Below are positions 42,397-52,829 of a stretch of 64,000 nt of DNA, piece after piece (positions within the stretch are counted from its first letter, which is position 1; each line of letters starts with the position of its first letter). Position numbers and translations under genes: made by a program. This stretch comes from Lentisalinibacter orientalis (GTDB lineage Bacteria > Pseudomonadota > Gammaproteobacteria > Steroidobacterales > Woeseiaceae): contig NZ_JAPDRJ010000001.1 of the NCBI RefSeq assembly GCF_040706535.1, positions 1,736,001-1,800,000 on the forward strand. Direction: 5' to 3'. Under the pieces are notes generated by a model. It saw only the letters and a program-made list of their open reading frames with translations, was not told where the DNA came from and ran no database searches.

Positions 42397-43425
42397 ATGG
42401 ACGAAGCCGACTACAAAGACCTGTTCCGCGACTGGCGCGTGCCGCTGCCGCCGGTTACCGACAACCCGGACGGCGAGCCCCGGCGGGTGGGCGTCGAGCT
42501 GGAGATGATCGGCCCCGGCGTGGCCGAGGTCAGCCGGCTGGTGGCCACTCACTTCGGCGGGCAGGTGGAGGAGAAGAGTCGCGACGAGCACCTGGTGCAC
42601 GGCGATCCGGCCGGCGACTGGGGCGTGGAGCTCGACTACGAGTACCTGAAGCAGAAGGGCCGGGAGGAAGACCCGGAGTCGGACCTGGCGGCCTTCATCG
42701 ACGAGGCCGCCGAGAGTCTCGTCCGCGCCGGCGCCGAAGCGGTGGTGCCGGTGGAGGTGGTCAGCCCGCCGCTGCCGATGGAGCGCCTCGCCGAGGTGCA
42801 GTCGCTGATCGCGCGGCTGCGCCACGCAGGTGCCCGGGGCACCGGGGCCGGCATCTCCTACGCCTTCGGCCTGCAGCTCAATCCGGAGCTGCCGTCCCTG
42901 GACCCGGACACCGTCGTCGCCTATCTCAAGGCCTTCTTCTGCCTGTACGACTGGCTGGAGAAGCGCTCGGCACCCGATCTCACGCGCCGGCTGACCCGCT
43001 TCATGGCGCCGTTCCCCGCCCGCTACGTGCGCAAGGTGGTGGATCCCGATTACCAGCCCGGCCAGGCGCGCCTGATCGACGACTACCTGGCGGACAACCC
43101 CACGCGCAACCGGGCGCTGGACCTGCTGCCGCTGTTTCTCCATCTGGACGAGCAGCGGGTGCGCGCGGTGGTGGACGACCCGCGGGTGAAGCCGCGCCCC
43201 ACCTTCCATTACCGCCTGCCGAATTGCGAGATCGATCGGCCCTACTGGGGCATCCATCTCGCCTGGGCCGACTGGCTGAAGGTGGAGGCGCTGGCGGCGG
43301 ACCGCGCGAGGCTCATTCGCATCTGCAGGGCCTATGCCCGCTGGCTGGACGAGCCGCTCGGGCACCTGCTGGAGAACTGGGCACGGGAGGTCGAGTCTTG
43401 GCTGGGCCGGACGGCAGACCGCTGA
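42397..43425 (+). CDS. Putative amidoligase (COOH-NH2 ligase)
   Basis: 342 residues. The N-terminal RRVGVELEMIGP (29-40) is the metal/ATP-binding signature of the amidoligase family of the glutamine-synthetase/GCS-like superfamily, followed by HLVHGDPAGDWGVELDYE and VPVEVVSPPLPMERL. Further conserved parts are GAGISYAFGLQLNPELPS and FHYRLPNCEIDRPYWGIHLAWADW. The family is predicted to form amide bonds between amino or carboxyl groups; product unknown. It overlaps the C26-type gene by 28 bp, and the pair is a known recurring combination. Confidence 0.85.
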   Translation: MDEADYKDLFRDWRVPLPPVTDNPDGEPRRVGVELEMIGPGVAEVSRLVATHFGGQVEEKSRDEHLVHGDPAGDWGVELDYEYLKQKGREEDPESDLAAFIDEAAESLVRAGAEAVVPVEVVSPPLPMERLAEVQSLIARLRHAGARGTGAGISYAFGLQLNPELPSLDPDTVVAYLKAFFCLYDWLEKRSAPDLTRRLTRFMAPFPARYVRKVVDPDYQPGQARLIDDYLADNPTRNRALDLLPLFLHLDEQRVRAVVDDPRVKPRPTFHYRLPNCEIDRPYWGIHLAWADWLKVEALAADRARLIRICRAYARWLDEPLGHLLENWAREVESWLGRTADR

Positions 43426-44099
43426 TCGGCATCACCGGCCCGCGCCGTGGGGCGTGGGGACCGCGGGTCTGCGTGCATGTTGCCGTGCTGCTGGCCGGCG
43501 GCCGGCCGCGCCACCTGCGGCCCGGCGACCGGGTGTCCACGGGCGACCTGGACGGCGTGATCGTCACCGGCGGGCACGACGTGGAACCGGTGCTCTACAA
43601 GGCCGAGGCCGAGGTGGAGGGCCGCTACGACCCGGAGCGTGACGCCTTCGAATCGGAGATCATCGACTGCGCGCTCGCCGACGGCACGCCGCTGCTCGGC
43701 ATCTGCCGGGGCGCGCAGCTCCTGAACGTGCGGCTGGGCGGCACCCTGTTCCAGGACCTGCGCAGCCGCCGCCACCGCACCTCGCACCGGCGCACGCTGC
43801 TGCCGCTGAAGACGCTGTGCGTGCGCGAGGACACCCGGCTGGCCGGCCTTCTCGGCGGACAGGAACTGAAGATCAACAGCCTTCACAACCAGAGCATCGA
43901 CCGGCTGGGCGAGGGGCTGGAGGTGTCCGGCCGGGATCTCGACGAGATCGTGCAGGCCGTGGAGGAACCCCGTCGCCGTTTCCTCATGGGTGTGCAGTGG
44001 CATCCGGAGTTCCTGCTGTATCTCTCCCGCCAGCGGCGGCTGTTCCGCCGGCTGGTGGCGGCGGCCCGGGACTATCGATCGGGGGTCCCGCACGCTTGA
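43398..44099 (+). CDS. Class I glutamine amidotransferase-like hydrolase (peptidase C26 family)
   Basis: 233 residues from TTG 43398, chosen because GGGAGG lies about 9 bases upstream inside the amidoligase gene and the coding pattern (RPLIGITGPRRG) begins right after. The nucleophile elbow LLGICRGAQLLNV has C103; the triad His and Glu sit in GVQWHPEFLLY. This resembles PuuD-type gamma-glutamyl hydrolases. Coupled to an amidoligase, it may hydrolyse a gamma-glutamyl-type link or deliver ammonia. The next gene overlaps its stop (TTGA). Confidence 0.87.
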   Translation: MAGPDGRPLIGITGPRRGAWGPRVCVHVAVLLAGGRPRHLRPGDRVSTGDLDGVIVTGGHDVEPVLYKAEAEVEGRYDPERDAFESEIIDCALADGTPLLGICRGAQLLNVRLGGTLFQDLRSRRHRTSHRRTLLPLKTLCVREDTRLAGLLGGQELKINSLHNQSIDRLGEGLEVSGRDLDEIVQAVEEPRRRFLMGVQWHPEFLLYLSRQRRLFRRLVAAARDYRSGVPHA

Positions 44100-44533
44100 T
44101 CACCTACGTCGGACTCTTCTTCACCGCGCTCCTGGCGGCCACGCTGCTGCCGTTCTACTCGGAGGTCCTGTTCGCCGGCCTGCTGGTGGAAGGCTACGAC
44201 CCGCTGGCGCTGTGGACCTGGGCGACGGCCGGCAACACGCTGGGCGGGGCGGTGAACTGGGCGCTGGCCCGCTTCTTCCTGCGCTTCGAGGACCGGCGCT
44301 GGTTTCCGTTCCGGGAGAAGAATCTGGGCCGCGCCCAGGCCTGGTTCCAGCGCTACGGCGTCTGGTCCCTGCTGATGGCCTGGGCGCCGATCGGCGGCGA
44401 TGCGCTCACCTTCGTCGCCGGGCTGATGCGGGTGCGCCTCTGGCTGTTCCTGCTGCTGGTCGGCATCGGCAAGGGGGCCCGCTACGCCGTCGTGCTCTGG
44501 ATGGTGGAGGGCGCGAGTCGGGCGGTCGCCTGA
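44096..44533 (+). CDS. YqaA-like small membrane protein (DedA/SNARE-associated superfamily)
   Basis: 145 residues from TTG 44096, overlapping the C26 stop. About four hydrophobic helices: VGLFFTALLAATLLPFYSEVLFAGLL, then LWTWATAGNTLGGAVNWALARF, YGVWSLLMAWAPIGGDALTFVAGLM and LWLFLLLVGIGKGARYAVVLWMVE. The GNTLGG and PIGGDALTFVAG segments are typical YqaA motifs; DedA-superfamily proteins handle lipids or lipid-linked molecules. Its position as the third member of the amidoligase module suggests a transport or membrane role for the product, which is unproven. Confidence 0.85.
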   Translation: MITYVGLFFTALLAATLLPFYSEVLFAGLLVEGYDPLALWTWATAGNTLGGAVNWALARFFLRFEDRRWFPFREKNLGRAQAWFQRYGVWSLLMAWAPIGGDALTFVAGLMRVRLWLFLLLVGIGKGARYAVVLWMVEGASRAVA

Positions 44534-44643
44534 ACCGGGCAAAAAATTGACAGCCCGGTCGGTATTCTGCATCTTTCGGCGGGCGGCTGACTCGGGGGAG
44601 CGCCGCCGGGGGTGCGAGCCCGGCAGGATCGCGGGGGAAAGAC

Positions 44644-46017
44644 GTGGATGCCCGAGCGCCCTTGAGTCTGGCGGATAACCGCTACGCCCGCCGGGTGTTG
44701 CTGTGCCTGCTGTATTTCACCCAGGGATTCCCCTGGGGTTTCGCCACCGTCGCGCTGCTGGCCATCCTGAGCGAGGCGGGCCACGACAAGGCCCAGACGG
44801 CCACCGTGACGGCCATGGCGATCCTGCCCTGGAGCTTCAAGTTCGTCTGGGCGCCGATGATCGACTCGCTGCGGTTCCCGTCGATGGGGCTGCGCCGTCC
44901 CTGGCTCATGTTCGCCCAGACCTCTATGGCCGTGACGCTGCTGGGTGCCGTGTACACGGGCGCCCTGGAAAGTACCGGCACGCTGACCTGGATCGCCTGG
45001 GTGTTCTTCATCCACAACTGCTTCGCGTCGATGCAGGACGTGGCGGCGGACGCGCTGGCCGTGGATCTGCTGGACGACAGCGAGCGGGGCCGGGTCAACG
45101 GCTTCATGTGGGGCTCGAAGCTCGCCGGCATCGCGGTGGGCGGCGCCGGCATGGGCTTCGTGGCCGCCCGCTGGGGCATACCGACGGCGGTCATCATCCA
45201 GGCGGTGATGGTGATTGCCGTGCTGGCGGTAGTCATCGCCTGGCCGGAGCGCGCGGGCGAGAAGCGGCTGCCGTGGAGCGCGGGCCAGGCCCGGGGCGTC
45301 GCCGCGGCACGGGATTTCGGGCCGCTGATCACGCTGAAGGAACTGAAGCGGGCCTTCTCCAACCGTACCACCGCGACGCTGCTGATCTTCGGTGTCATCC
45401 ACGTCTCGACGGAGGGCCTGTTCTATCCCCTGACCACGGAGTTCTTCGTGCAGGGGCTGGGCTGGAGCGCGGAGCGCTTCTCGCGGGCCCAGGGGACCTG
45501 GGGCGTGCTCGGCGAGCTGGTGGGCGCACTGGCCGGCGGCTATCTCTGCGACCGGTACGGGCGCCGGCGCATGGCCGCGGTGGGGCTCACGGTACTCGCC
45601 GCGTCCATGGGCGGTTTCGGCCTGCTGTTCGCCGGCTCCTTCGATGCCGACGGAGGCCACGTGGTGCTGCTGCCGGCCTTCAAGGGCGCCATGGCATTCT
45701 CGACGGTCGCCATGTTCTCGCTCTACATGAAGGTCTCCTGGACGGCGGCCGCGGCCACCCAGTTCACGCTGTACATGGCCATGGGCAACCTCGGTTACGC
45801 GCTGGGCGCCAAGCTGCTGACCTGGCTGGACGTCGCCGGCTACGACCTGCGCCTGGACGAGCTGTACCTGCTGGGCGGGCTCATGCCGCTGCTGGCGCTG
45901 CTGCTGCTGATCGGCCTGGATCCCGACGGCGTCGAGCGGCGCAAGATCGCCGAGCGCGAGGCCCTGGTGCCAAGCTCGGTGGCAGGATCGGTGACAAAGG
46001 CCGCTGCCGCAGGCTGA
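44644..46017 (+). CDS. AmpG-like MFS transporter
   Basis: 457 residues from GTG 44644 with GGGGGAAA in front. Twelve predicted helices; LLCLLYFTQGFPWGF, MAILPWSFKFVWAPMIDSL and the SMQDVAADALAVDLLDDSERGRVNG loop are characteristic of the AmpG/acetyl-CoA transporter-like branch of the MFS, which includes muropeptide permeases. The substrate is not determined; a role in importing or exporting the amidoligase product is a possibility. It lies 110 bp after the YqaA-like gene in the same direction. Confidence 0.85.
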   Translation: MDARAPLSLADNRYARRVLLCLLYFTQGFPWGFATVALLAILSEAGHDKAQTATVTAMAILPWSFKFVWAPMIDSLRFPSMGLRRPWLMFAQTSMAVTLLGAVYTGALESTGTLTWIAWVFFIHNCFASMQDVAADALAVDLLDDSERGRVNGFMWGSKLAGIAVGGAGMGFVAARWGIPTAVIIQAVMVIAVLAVVIAWPERAGEKRLPWSAGQARGVAAARDFGPLITLKELKRAFSNRTTATLLIFGVIHVSTEGLFYPLTTEFFVQGLGWSAERFSRAQGTWGVLGELVGALAGGYLCDRYGRRRMAAVGLTVLAASMGGFGLLFAGSFDADGGHVVLLPAFKGAMAFSTVAMFSLYMKVSWTAAAATQFTLYMAMGNLGYALGAKLLTWLDVAGYDLRLDELYLLGGLMPLLALLLLIGLDPDGVERRKIAEREALVPSSVAGSVTKAAAAG

Positions 46018-46031
46018 GTTAGACTGGGGCC

Positions 46032-46340
46032 ATGGACGACGGAGCTCCCAGACCTTCTTCCCAGGGCACCTACATCCTCGCGGCGCTGTGGGCGCTGGTG
46101 ATGCTGTCGGCGGCGGTCGCGCCGCGCCTGGTGCCCGCGGATGGCGCGGCGCCGGGCGCCACGGCCACCCTGGCCGTGCTGGCTTTGCTGAGTCTGGCCG
46201 CATTGATCGCCGTGTGGCTGCTGCTGCAGACACTGCCCCGCCTGCGCGTGCTGGGCGGGCTCGCCCGGGTGCTCGGCATCCTCCCCGCCGTACTGAATAT
46301 CCTGGCCGTCGCCTGGGTCTGGCACCTCATCACCGTCTGA
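46032..46340 (+). CDS. Small membrane protein, unknown function
   Basis: 102 residues with three hydrophobic segments: TYILAALWALVMLSAAVA, a long ATATLAVLALLSLAALIAVWLLLQTL, and ILPAVLNILAVAWVWHLI. A short charged N terminus and no recognisable motif. It starts 14 bp after the AmpG-like gene and 85 bp before pntA. Length, codon pattern and gene spacing support a real gene, but no family could be recognised. Confidence 0.6.
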   Translation: MDDGAPRPSSQGTYILAALWALVMLSAAVAPRLVPADGAAPGATATLAVLALLSLAALIAVWLLLQTLPRLRVLGGLARVLGILPAVLNILAVAWVWHLITV

Positions 46341-46425
46341 CGCGGGGGCGATTCTTCCGTATCATTGGGGATTGGCCCGGCCCGCCGAAGGGCCCGAGAA
46401 CGAAGAACTCAACGTGGAGAACCCT

Positions 46426-47961
46426 ATGAAGATCGGTGTGCCCCGGGAGACATGGCCCGGCGAGAAACGCGTGGCCACCACTCCCGAGGTGGTCGGTCAG
46501 CTGATCGAGCTCGGATTCTCGGTGCAGGTGGAGAGCGGCGCCGGCAGCGCCGCGGATTTCTCCGACGATGCCTACAGCGAGGCCGGCGCGAGCGTCGTCG
46601 AGAACGCCCACGAACTCTGGAAGACCAGCGACATCGTCCTGAAGGTGCGCCCGCCCGAGAGCGAGGAGGTGGAACTCCTGCAGGAGGGCCAGACGCTGGT
46701 GAGCTTCCTGTGGCCGGCCCAGAACGAGGATCTCCTGAACCGGCTCGCCGAGAAGAAGGTGACGGTGCTGGCGATGGATTCCATCCCGCGCATCTCCCGC
46801 GCCCAGAAAATGGACGCGCTCTCCTCCATGGCGAACATCGCCGGTTACCGCGCCGTCATCGAGGCCGCCCAGCATTTCGGGCGCTTCTTCACCGGCCAGA
46901 TCACCGCGGCCGGCAAGATCCCGCCCGCCAAGGTGCTGGTGATCGGCGCCGGCGTGGCCGGGCTGGCCGCCATCGGGGCGGCCAAGAGCATGGGCGCCAT
47001 CGTGCGCTCCTTCGACACCCGCCCCGAGGTGAAGGAGCAGGTGGAGAGCATGGACGCCGAGTTCCTGATGCTCGACTTCGAAGAAGAGGGCTCGGGCGAG
47101 GGCGGCTACGCCAAGGTGATGAGCGAGGAGTTCATCAAGGCCGAGATGGCCCTGTTCGCCGAGCAGGCGAAGGACGTGGACATCATCATCACCACGGCGC
47201 TCATCCCGGGCAAGCCGGCGCCGAAGCTCATCACCGCCGAGATGGTGGAGTCGATGAAGCCCGGCAGCGTCGTCGTCGACCTGGCCTCCGAGCAGGGCGG
47301 CAACTGCGAGCTGACCGAGCCGAACGAGGTGGTGGAGCAGCACGGCGTGACCATCATCGGCTACACGGACCTGCCGAGCCGGCTCGCGGCCCAGTCCAGC
47401 CAGCTCTACGGCACCAACCTCCGTCACCTGCTGACCGACATGACGCCCGAGAAGGACGGCAATCTGGTCGTCGATTTCGATGACGAGGTGGTGCGCGGCG
47501 CCACCGTCGTGAAGGAGGGCGAGGTGACCTGGCCGCCACCGGCGCCGAAGATCAGCGCGGCACCGCCGACGAAAAAGGAGGCCGAACCGGCCCCGGCACC
47601 GCCCGAGCCGAAGAAGCCCAGCGTCATGGGCCCGATCATCCTGTTCGGCGCTGGCGCGCTGGCATTGCTCGGCCTGGGTTCGGTGGCGCCGCCGTCGTTC
47701 ATGCAGCACTTCACCGTGTTCGTGCTGGCGTGCTTCATCGGCTACATGGTCATCTGGAACGTGACGCCGTCGCTGCACACGCCGCTGATGAGCGTCACCA
47801 ACGCCATCTCCAGCATCATCATCATCGGCGCGCTGCTGCAGATCTCCTCGCCGGTGGGCTGGATCGCCTGGATGGCGGGCTTCACCGTGCTCATCACCGC
47901 CGTGAATATCGCGGGTGGTTTCGCCGTCACGCAGCGCATGCTGCAGATGTTCCGCAAGTAG
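46426..47961 (+). CDS. pntA: NAD(P) transhydrogenase subunit alpha
   Basis: 511 residues, equal to the single-chain proteobacterial PntA. Domain I (1-380) has MKIGVPRETWPGEKRVATTPE and the NAD-binding VLVIGAGVAGLAAIGAAKSMGA; a Pro/Ala/Lys linker (about 380-400) leads to four membrane helices. With PntB it forms the proton-driven enzyme of the inner membrane that reduces NADP+ with NADH. The start at 46426 matches the family; an earlier GTG-like extension adds unrelated residues. pntB follows after 9 bp. Confidence 0.96.
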   Translation: MKIGVPRETWPGEKRVATTPEVVGQLIELGFSVQVESGAGSAADFSDDAYSEAGASVVENAHELWKTSDIVLKVRPPESEEVELLQEGQTLVSFLWPAQNEDLLNRLAEKKVTVLAMDSIPRISRAQKMDALSSMANIAGYRAVIEAAQHFGRFFTGQITAAGKIPPAKVLVIGAGVAGLAAIGAAKSMGAIVRSFDTRPEVKEQVESMDAEFLMLDFEEEGSGEGGYAKVMSEEFIKAEMALFAEQAKDVDIIITTALIPGKPAPKLITAEMVESMKPGSVVVDLASEQGGNCELTEPNEVVEQHGVTIIGYTDLPSRLAAQSSQLYGTNLRHLLTDMTPEKDGNLVVDFDDEVVRGATVVKEGEVTWPPPAPKISAAPPTKKEAEPAPAPPEPKKPSVMGPIILFGAGALALLGLGSVAPPSFMQHFTVFVLACFIGYMVIWNVTPSLHTPLMSVTNAISSIIIIGALLQISSPVGWIAWMAGFTVLITAVNIAGGFAVTQRMLQMFRK

Positions 47962-47970
47962 GAGACAGAC

Positions 47971-49362
<1,392 letters not shown>

Positions 49363-49369
49363 GCGCCCC

Positions 49370-52300
49370 GTGGCCGGGAAAAATATCACCAAGATCCTCG
49401 TCGCGAACCGGAGCGAGATCGCGATCCGGATCGTGCGCGCCGCCTACGAGCTGGGACTCGAGGCGGTCAACGTCTATTCCGACGAGGATCATCTCACCCT
49501 GCACCGCTTCAGCGGCCACGAGGCCTACCGGATAGGCCACGGCCTCACGCCGACGGGCGCCTACCTGGACATCGACGAGATGCTGCGGGTGGCGCGCCAG
49601 TCCGGCTGCGATGCCGTGCATCCCGGCTACGGATTCCTGTCCGAGAACCCGGACTTCGCCGAGGCCTGCGCGCAGGCCGGCATCACCTTCATCGGCCCGA
49701 AACCGGAGGTGATGCGCCGGCTCGGCAACAAGGTGCAGGCCCGCCAGATCGCCGAGGCCGCCGACGTGCCGGTGATGCCGGCCACCGAGCCGCTGCCGGA
49801 CGACCCGGCCGAGATCTCCCGCCTGGCGGCGGAGATCGGCTACCCGGTGATGCTGAAGGCGAGCTGGGGCGGCGGCGGCCGCGGCATGCGGGTCATCGAG
49901 GACGAGAAGGAGCTGCACAGCCAGATCGACATGGCCCGCCGTGAGGCGAAGGCGGCCTTCGGCAACGACGAGGTGTACCTGGAGAAACTGGTGCGCCGCG
50001 CCCGCCACGTGGAAGTGCAGGTGCTGGGCGACGAGCACGGCAACGTGGTGCATCTGTTCGAGCGGGACTGCAGCGTGCAGCGCCGTCACCAGAAGGTGGT
50101 GGAGCGCGCGCCGGCGCCCTACCTGGACGAGGCGGCCCGGGAGGACATCTGCAACGCCGCGCTGCGGCTCGCCCGTTCGGTCGATTACACGAACGCCGGC
50201 ACGGTCGAGTTTCTGCAGGACGTGGACACCGGCGCCTACTACTTCATCGAGGTCAACCCGCGGGTGCAGGTGGAGCACACCGTCACGGAGCAGGTGACCG
50301 GGCTCGACATCGTCAAGAGCCAGATCCAGATCGCCGCCGGCGGGCGCATCGGCGACCCCGACACCTGCGGCATCCCGGCGCAGGCCGACATCCGCATGCG
50401 CGGCTCGGCGCTGCAGTGCCGGGTGACCACCGAGGATCCGCGTAACAACTTCATCCCGGATTTCGGCCGCATCGTCGCCTACCGCAGCCCGGCGGGTCCG
50501 GGCATCCGCCTGGACGCGGGCACCGCGTATTCGGGCGCGGTCATCACGCGCCATTACGACAGCCTGCTGGTGAAGGTCACCGCATCGGGCCAGAACGACC
50601 TGGAGGCCGTCCATCGCATGCGCCGTGCGCTCGGCGAATTCCGCGTGCGCGGCGTGGAGACTAACCTCGAGTTCCTGCAGGGCCTGGTGACCCACCCGCG
50701 CTTCCTCGAGGCCGATTACAACACCCGCTTCATCGACGAGACGCCGGAGCTGCTCGACCTGCCGCTGCCGCAGACCCACGCGACCAAGCTCGTCCACTAC
50801 ATCGGCGAGGTGATCGTCAACGGCAACGCCCAGGTGGAGGGGCGTGCGCGGCCGGCGAGCCGTCGGGCGCCGGAGCCGCCGCCGCTGCCGGAGGTACCGG
50901 TCGTCGACGGCGTTCGTCAGATTCTGGAGCGCGACGGGCCCGAGGCCGTCGCCAACTGGCTCAAGGAACAACCCGTGCCGGTGGTGACCGACACCACGTT
51001 CCGCGACGCCCACCAGTCGCTGCTCGCCACCCGCATGCGCTCGGTGGACATGCTGCGGATCGCGCCGCACTACGCGCGGCTCATGCCGGGCCTGTTCTCC
51101 GTGGAGTCCTGGGGCGGCGCCACCTTCGACGTGGCCATGCGTTTCCTGAAGGAAGACCCGTGGCAGCGCCTGGCGGACCTGTCCGAGGCCATGCCGAACC
51201 TCATGCAGCAGATGCTGCTCCGGGCATCGAACGGCGTCGGCTACACCAACTACCCGGACAACGTGGTGCGCCACTTCACCCACCGGGCGGCGGAGGCGGG
51301 CGTCGACGTGTTCCGCATCTTCGACTGCCTGAACTGGGTGGAGAACATGCGCGTCGCCATCGACAGCGTGCGCGAGACCGGCAAGATCGCCGAGGCCGCC
51401 ATCTGCTATACCGGCGACATCCTGGACCCGGCCCGGCCCAAGTACGACCTGGCCTATTACGTGGAGCTGGCGAAGCAGCTCGAGGCGGCGGGCGCCCACA
51501 TCCTGGCCATCAAGGACATGGCCGGGCTGCTGAAGCCCGCGGCCGCGACGAAGCTGATCACCGCGCTGAAGCAGGAGATCGGCCTGCCCATCCACTTCCA
51601 CACCCACGACACCAGCGGTGCCGCGGTCTCCAGCATCCTGGCGGCGGTGGCCGCCGGCGTGGACGCCTTCGACACCGCCATGGACGCCATGAGCGGCCTC
51701 ACCTCCCAGCCCTGCATGGGCTCTGCGGTGGCGGCGCTGAAGTTCACCGATCACGACACCGGCCTGGACGAGACCCACATCCGCACGCTGTCCAATTACT
51801 GGGAGCAGGTGCGCGGCCAGTACGCCGCGTTCGAGCCGGATATCCGCGCGGGTGCCTCCGAGGTCTATCTGCACGAGATGCCCGGCGGCCAGTTCACCAA
51901 TCTCAAGGAGCAGGCGAACTCGCTCGGCATCGGCCGTCGCTGGCACGAGGTGGCGCGGGCCTATGCGGATGTGAACCAGGCCTTCGGCGACATCGTCAAG
52001 GTGACGCCGTCCTCGAAGGTGGTGGGCGACATGGCGCTGATGATGGTGACCCAGGACATCACCATCGAGCAGGTCTGCGACCTGGAGCGTGACATCTCCT
52101 TCCCCGATTCGGTGGTGGCGTTTTTCGCCGGCGAACTCGGCCAGCCGCCGGGCGGTTTCCCGCGCGACCTGCAGAAGAAGGTGCTGCGCGGGAAGAAACC
52201 GTTCACCGACCGGCCGGGCAAGCATCTGGAGCCCGTGGATCTCGCGGCCGAACGCGAGAAGCTGTCGGAGGCCATCGGCCGGCCGGCCTCCGAGCTGGAC

Positions 52301-52822
52301 GTGGCCAGCCACAACATGTATCCGAAGGTCTTCGCCGAGTTCGAGGCCCACTGGCAGGAGTATGGTGACGTGAGCGTCCTGCCCACCCACGTGTTCTTCT
52401 ACGGCATGGAGCCCGGCGAGGACATCACGGTCACCATCGTCGAGGACGGGCGCCAGGCGGTGATCCGTTATCTGACGGCCTCCGAGGCCGACCCCGAAGG
52501 CGTGCGCCACCTGTTCTTCGAGGTGAACGGCTGGCCGGCCTCGGTGCGCATCGCCGACAACGCGCTGGCCCACGACAAGGTCCTGCACGAGCGCGCCGAC
52601 CTGTCCAACTCCAGCCATGTCGCTGCGCCCATGCCGGGCCTGGTCGTCTCCGTCGCGGTCGAGCCCGGCCAGAAGGTGGAGCGGGGCGATCCCCTGCTGA
52701 CCATGGAAGCCATGAAGATGGAGACCGCCGTGTCGGCCGAGCGGGACGGCACCGTGAAGCGGGTGGTCGCCGGCCCCGGCGCCCAGGTCGAGGCGAAGGA
52801 CCTGCTGATCGAGTTCGAGTAG
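49370..52822 (+). CDS. pyc: Pyruvate carboxylase, single-chain
   Basis: 1150 residues from GTG 49370. Biotin carboxylase domain (about 1-450; ILVANRSEIAIRIVRAAYELG, KASWGGGGRGMRV, FIEVNPRVQVEHTVTEQ), carboxyltransferase domain (about 540-810; TDTTFRDAHQSLLATRMR, metal/carboxyl-carrier Lys K715 in IKDMAGLL, HFHTHDTSG), and a C-terminal biotinyl domain with K1116 in EAMKMETA. It converts pyruvate, bicarbonate and ATP to oxaloacetate for anaplerosis or gluconeogenesis. Transcribed directly after pntAB (7 bp), so carbon replenishment and NADPH supply are linked. All domains look intact. Confidence 0.97.
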   Translation: MAGKNITKILVANRSEIAIRIVRAAYELGLEAVNVYSDEDHLTLHRFSGHEAYRIGHGLTPTGAYLDIDEMLRVARQSGCDAVHPGYGFLSENPDFAEACAQAGITFIGPKPEVMRRLGNKVQARQIAEAADVPVMPATEPLPDDPAEISRLAAEIGYPVMLKASWGGGGRGMRVIEDEKELHSQIDMARREAKAAFGNDEVYLEKLVRRARHVEVQVLGDEHGNVVHLFERDCSVQRRHQKVVERAPAPYLDEAAREDICNAALRLARSVDYTNAGTVEFLQDVDTGAYYFIEVNPRVQVEHTVTEQVTGLDIVKSQIQIAAGGRIGDPDTCGIPAQADIRMRGSALQCRVTTEDPRNNFIPDFGRIVAYRSPAGPGIRLDAGTAYSGAVITRHYDSLLVKVTASGQNDLEAVHRMRRALGEFRVRGVETNLEFLQGLVTHPRFLEADYNTRFIDETPELLDLPLPQTHATKLVHYIGEVIVNGNAQVEGRARPASRRAPEPPPLPEVPVVDGVRQILERDGPEAVANWLKEQPVPVVTDTTFRDAHQSLLATRMRSVDMLRIAPHYARLMPGLFSVESWGGATFDVAMRFLKEDPWQRLADLSEAMPNLMQQMLLRASNGVGYTNYPDNVVRHFTHRAAEAGVDVFRIFDCLNWVENMRVAIDSVRETGKIAEAAICYTGDILDPARPKYDLAYYVELAKQLEAAGAHILAIKDMAGLLKPAAATKLITALKQEIGLPIHFHTHDTSGAAVSSILAAVAAGVDAFDTAMDAMSGLTSQPCMGSAVAALKFTDHDTGLDETHIRTLSNYWEQVRGQYAAFEPDIRAGASEVYLHEMPGGQFTNLKEQANSLGIGRRWHEVARAYADVNQAFGDIVKVTPSSKVVGDMALMMVTQDITIEQVCDLERDISFPDSVVAFFAGELGQPPGGFPRDLQKKVLRGKKPFTDRPGKHLEPVDLAAEREKLSEAIGRPASELDVASHNMYPKVFAEFEAHWQEYGDVSVLPTHVFFYGMEPGEDITVTIVEDGRQAVIRYLTASEADPEGVRHLFFEVNGWPASVRIADNALAHDKVLHERADLSNSSHVAAPMPGLVVSVAVEPGQKVERGDPLLTMEAMKMETAVSAERDGTVKRVVAGPGAQVEAKDLLIEFE

Positions 52823-52829
52823 GGTCGGC

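Noticed and set aside
44570..44643. Possible riboswitch or hairpin before the AmpG-like gene
   Set aside because: A GCCGGG/CCCGGC pairing exists, but no known riboswitch core was recognised and G/C-rich pairing is common in this DNA.
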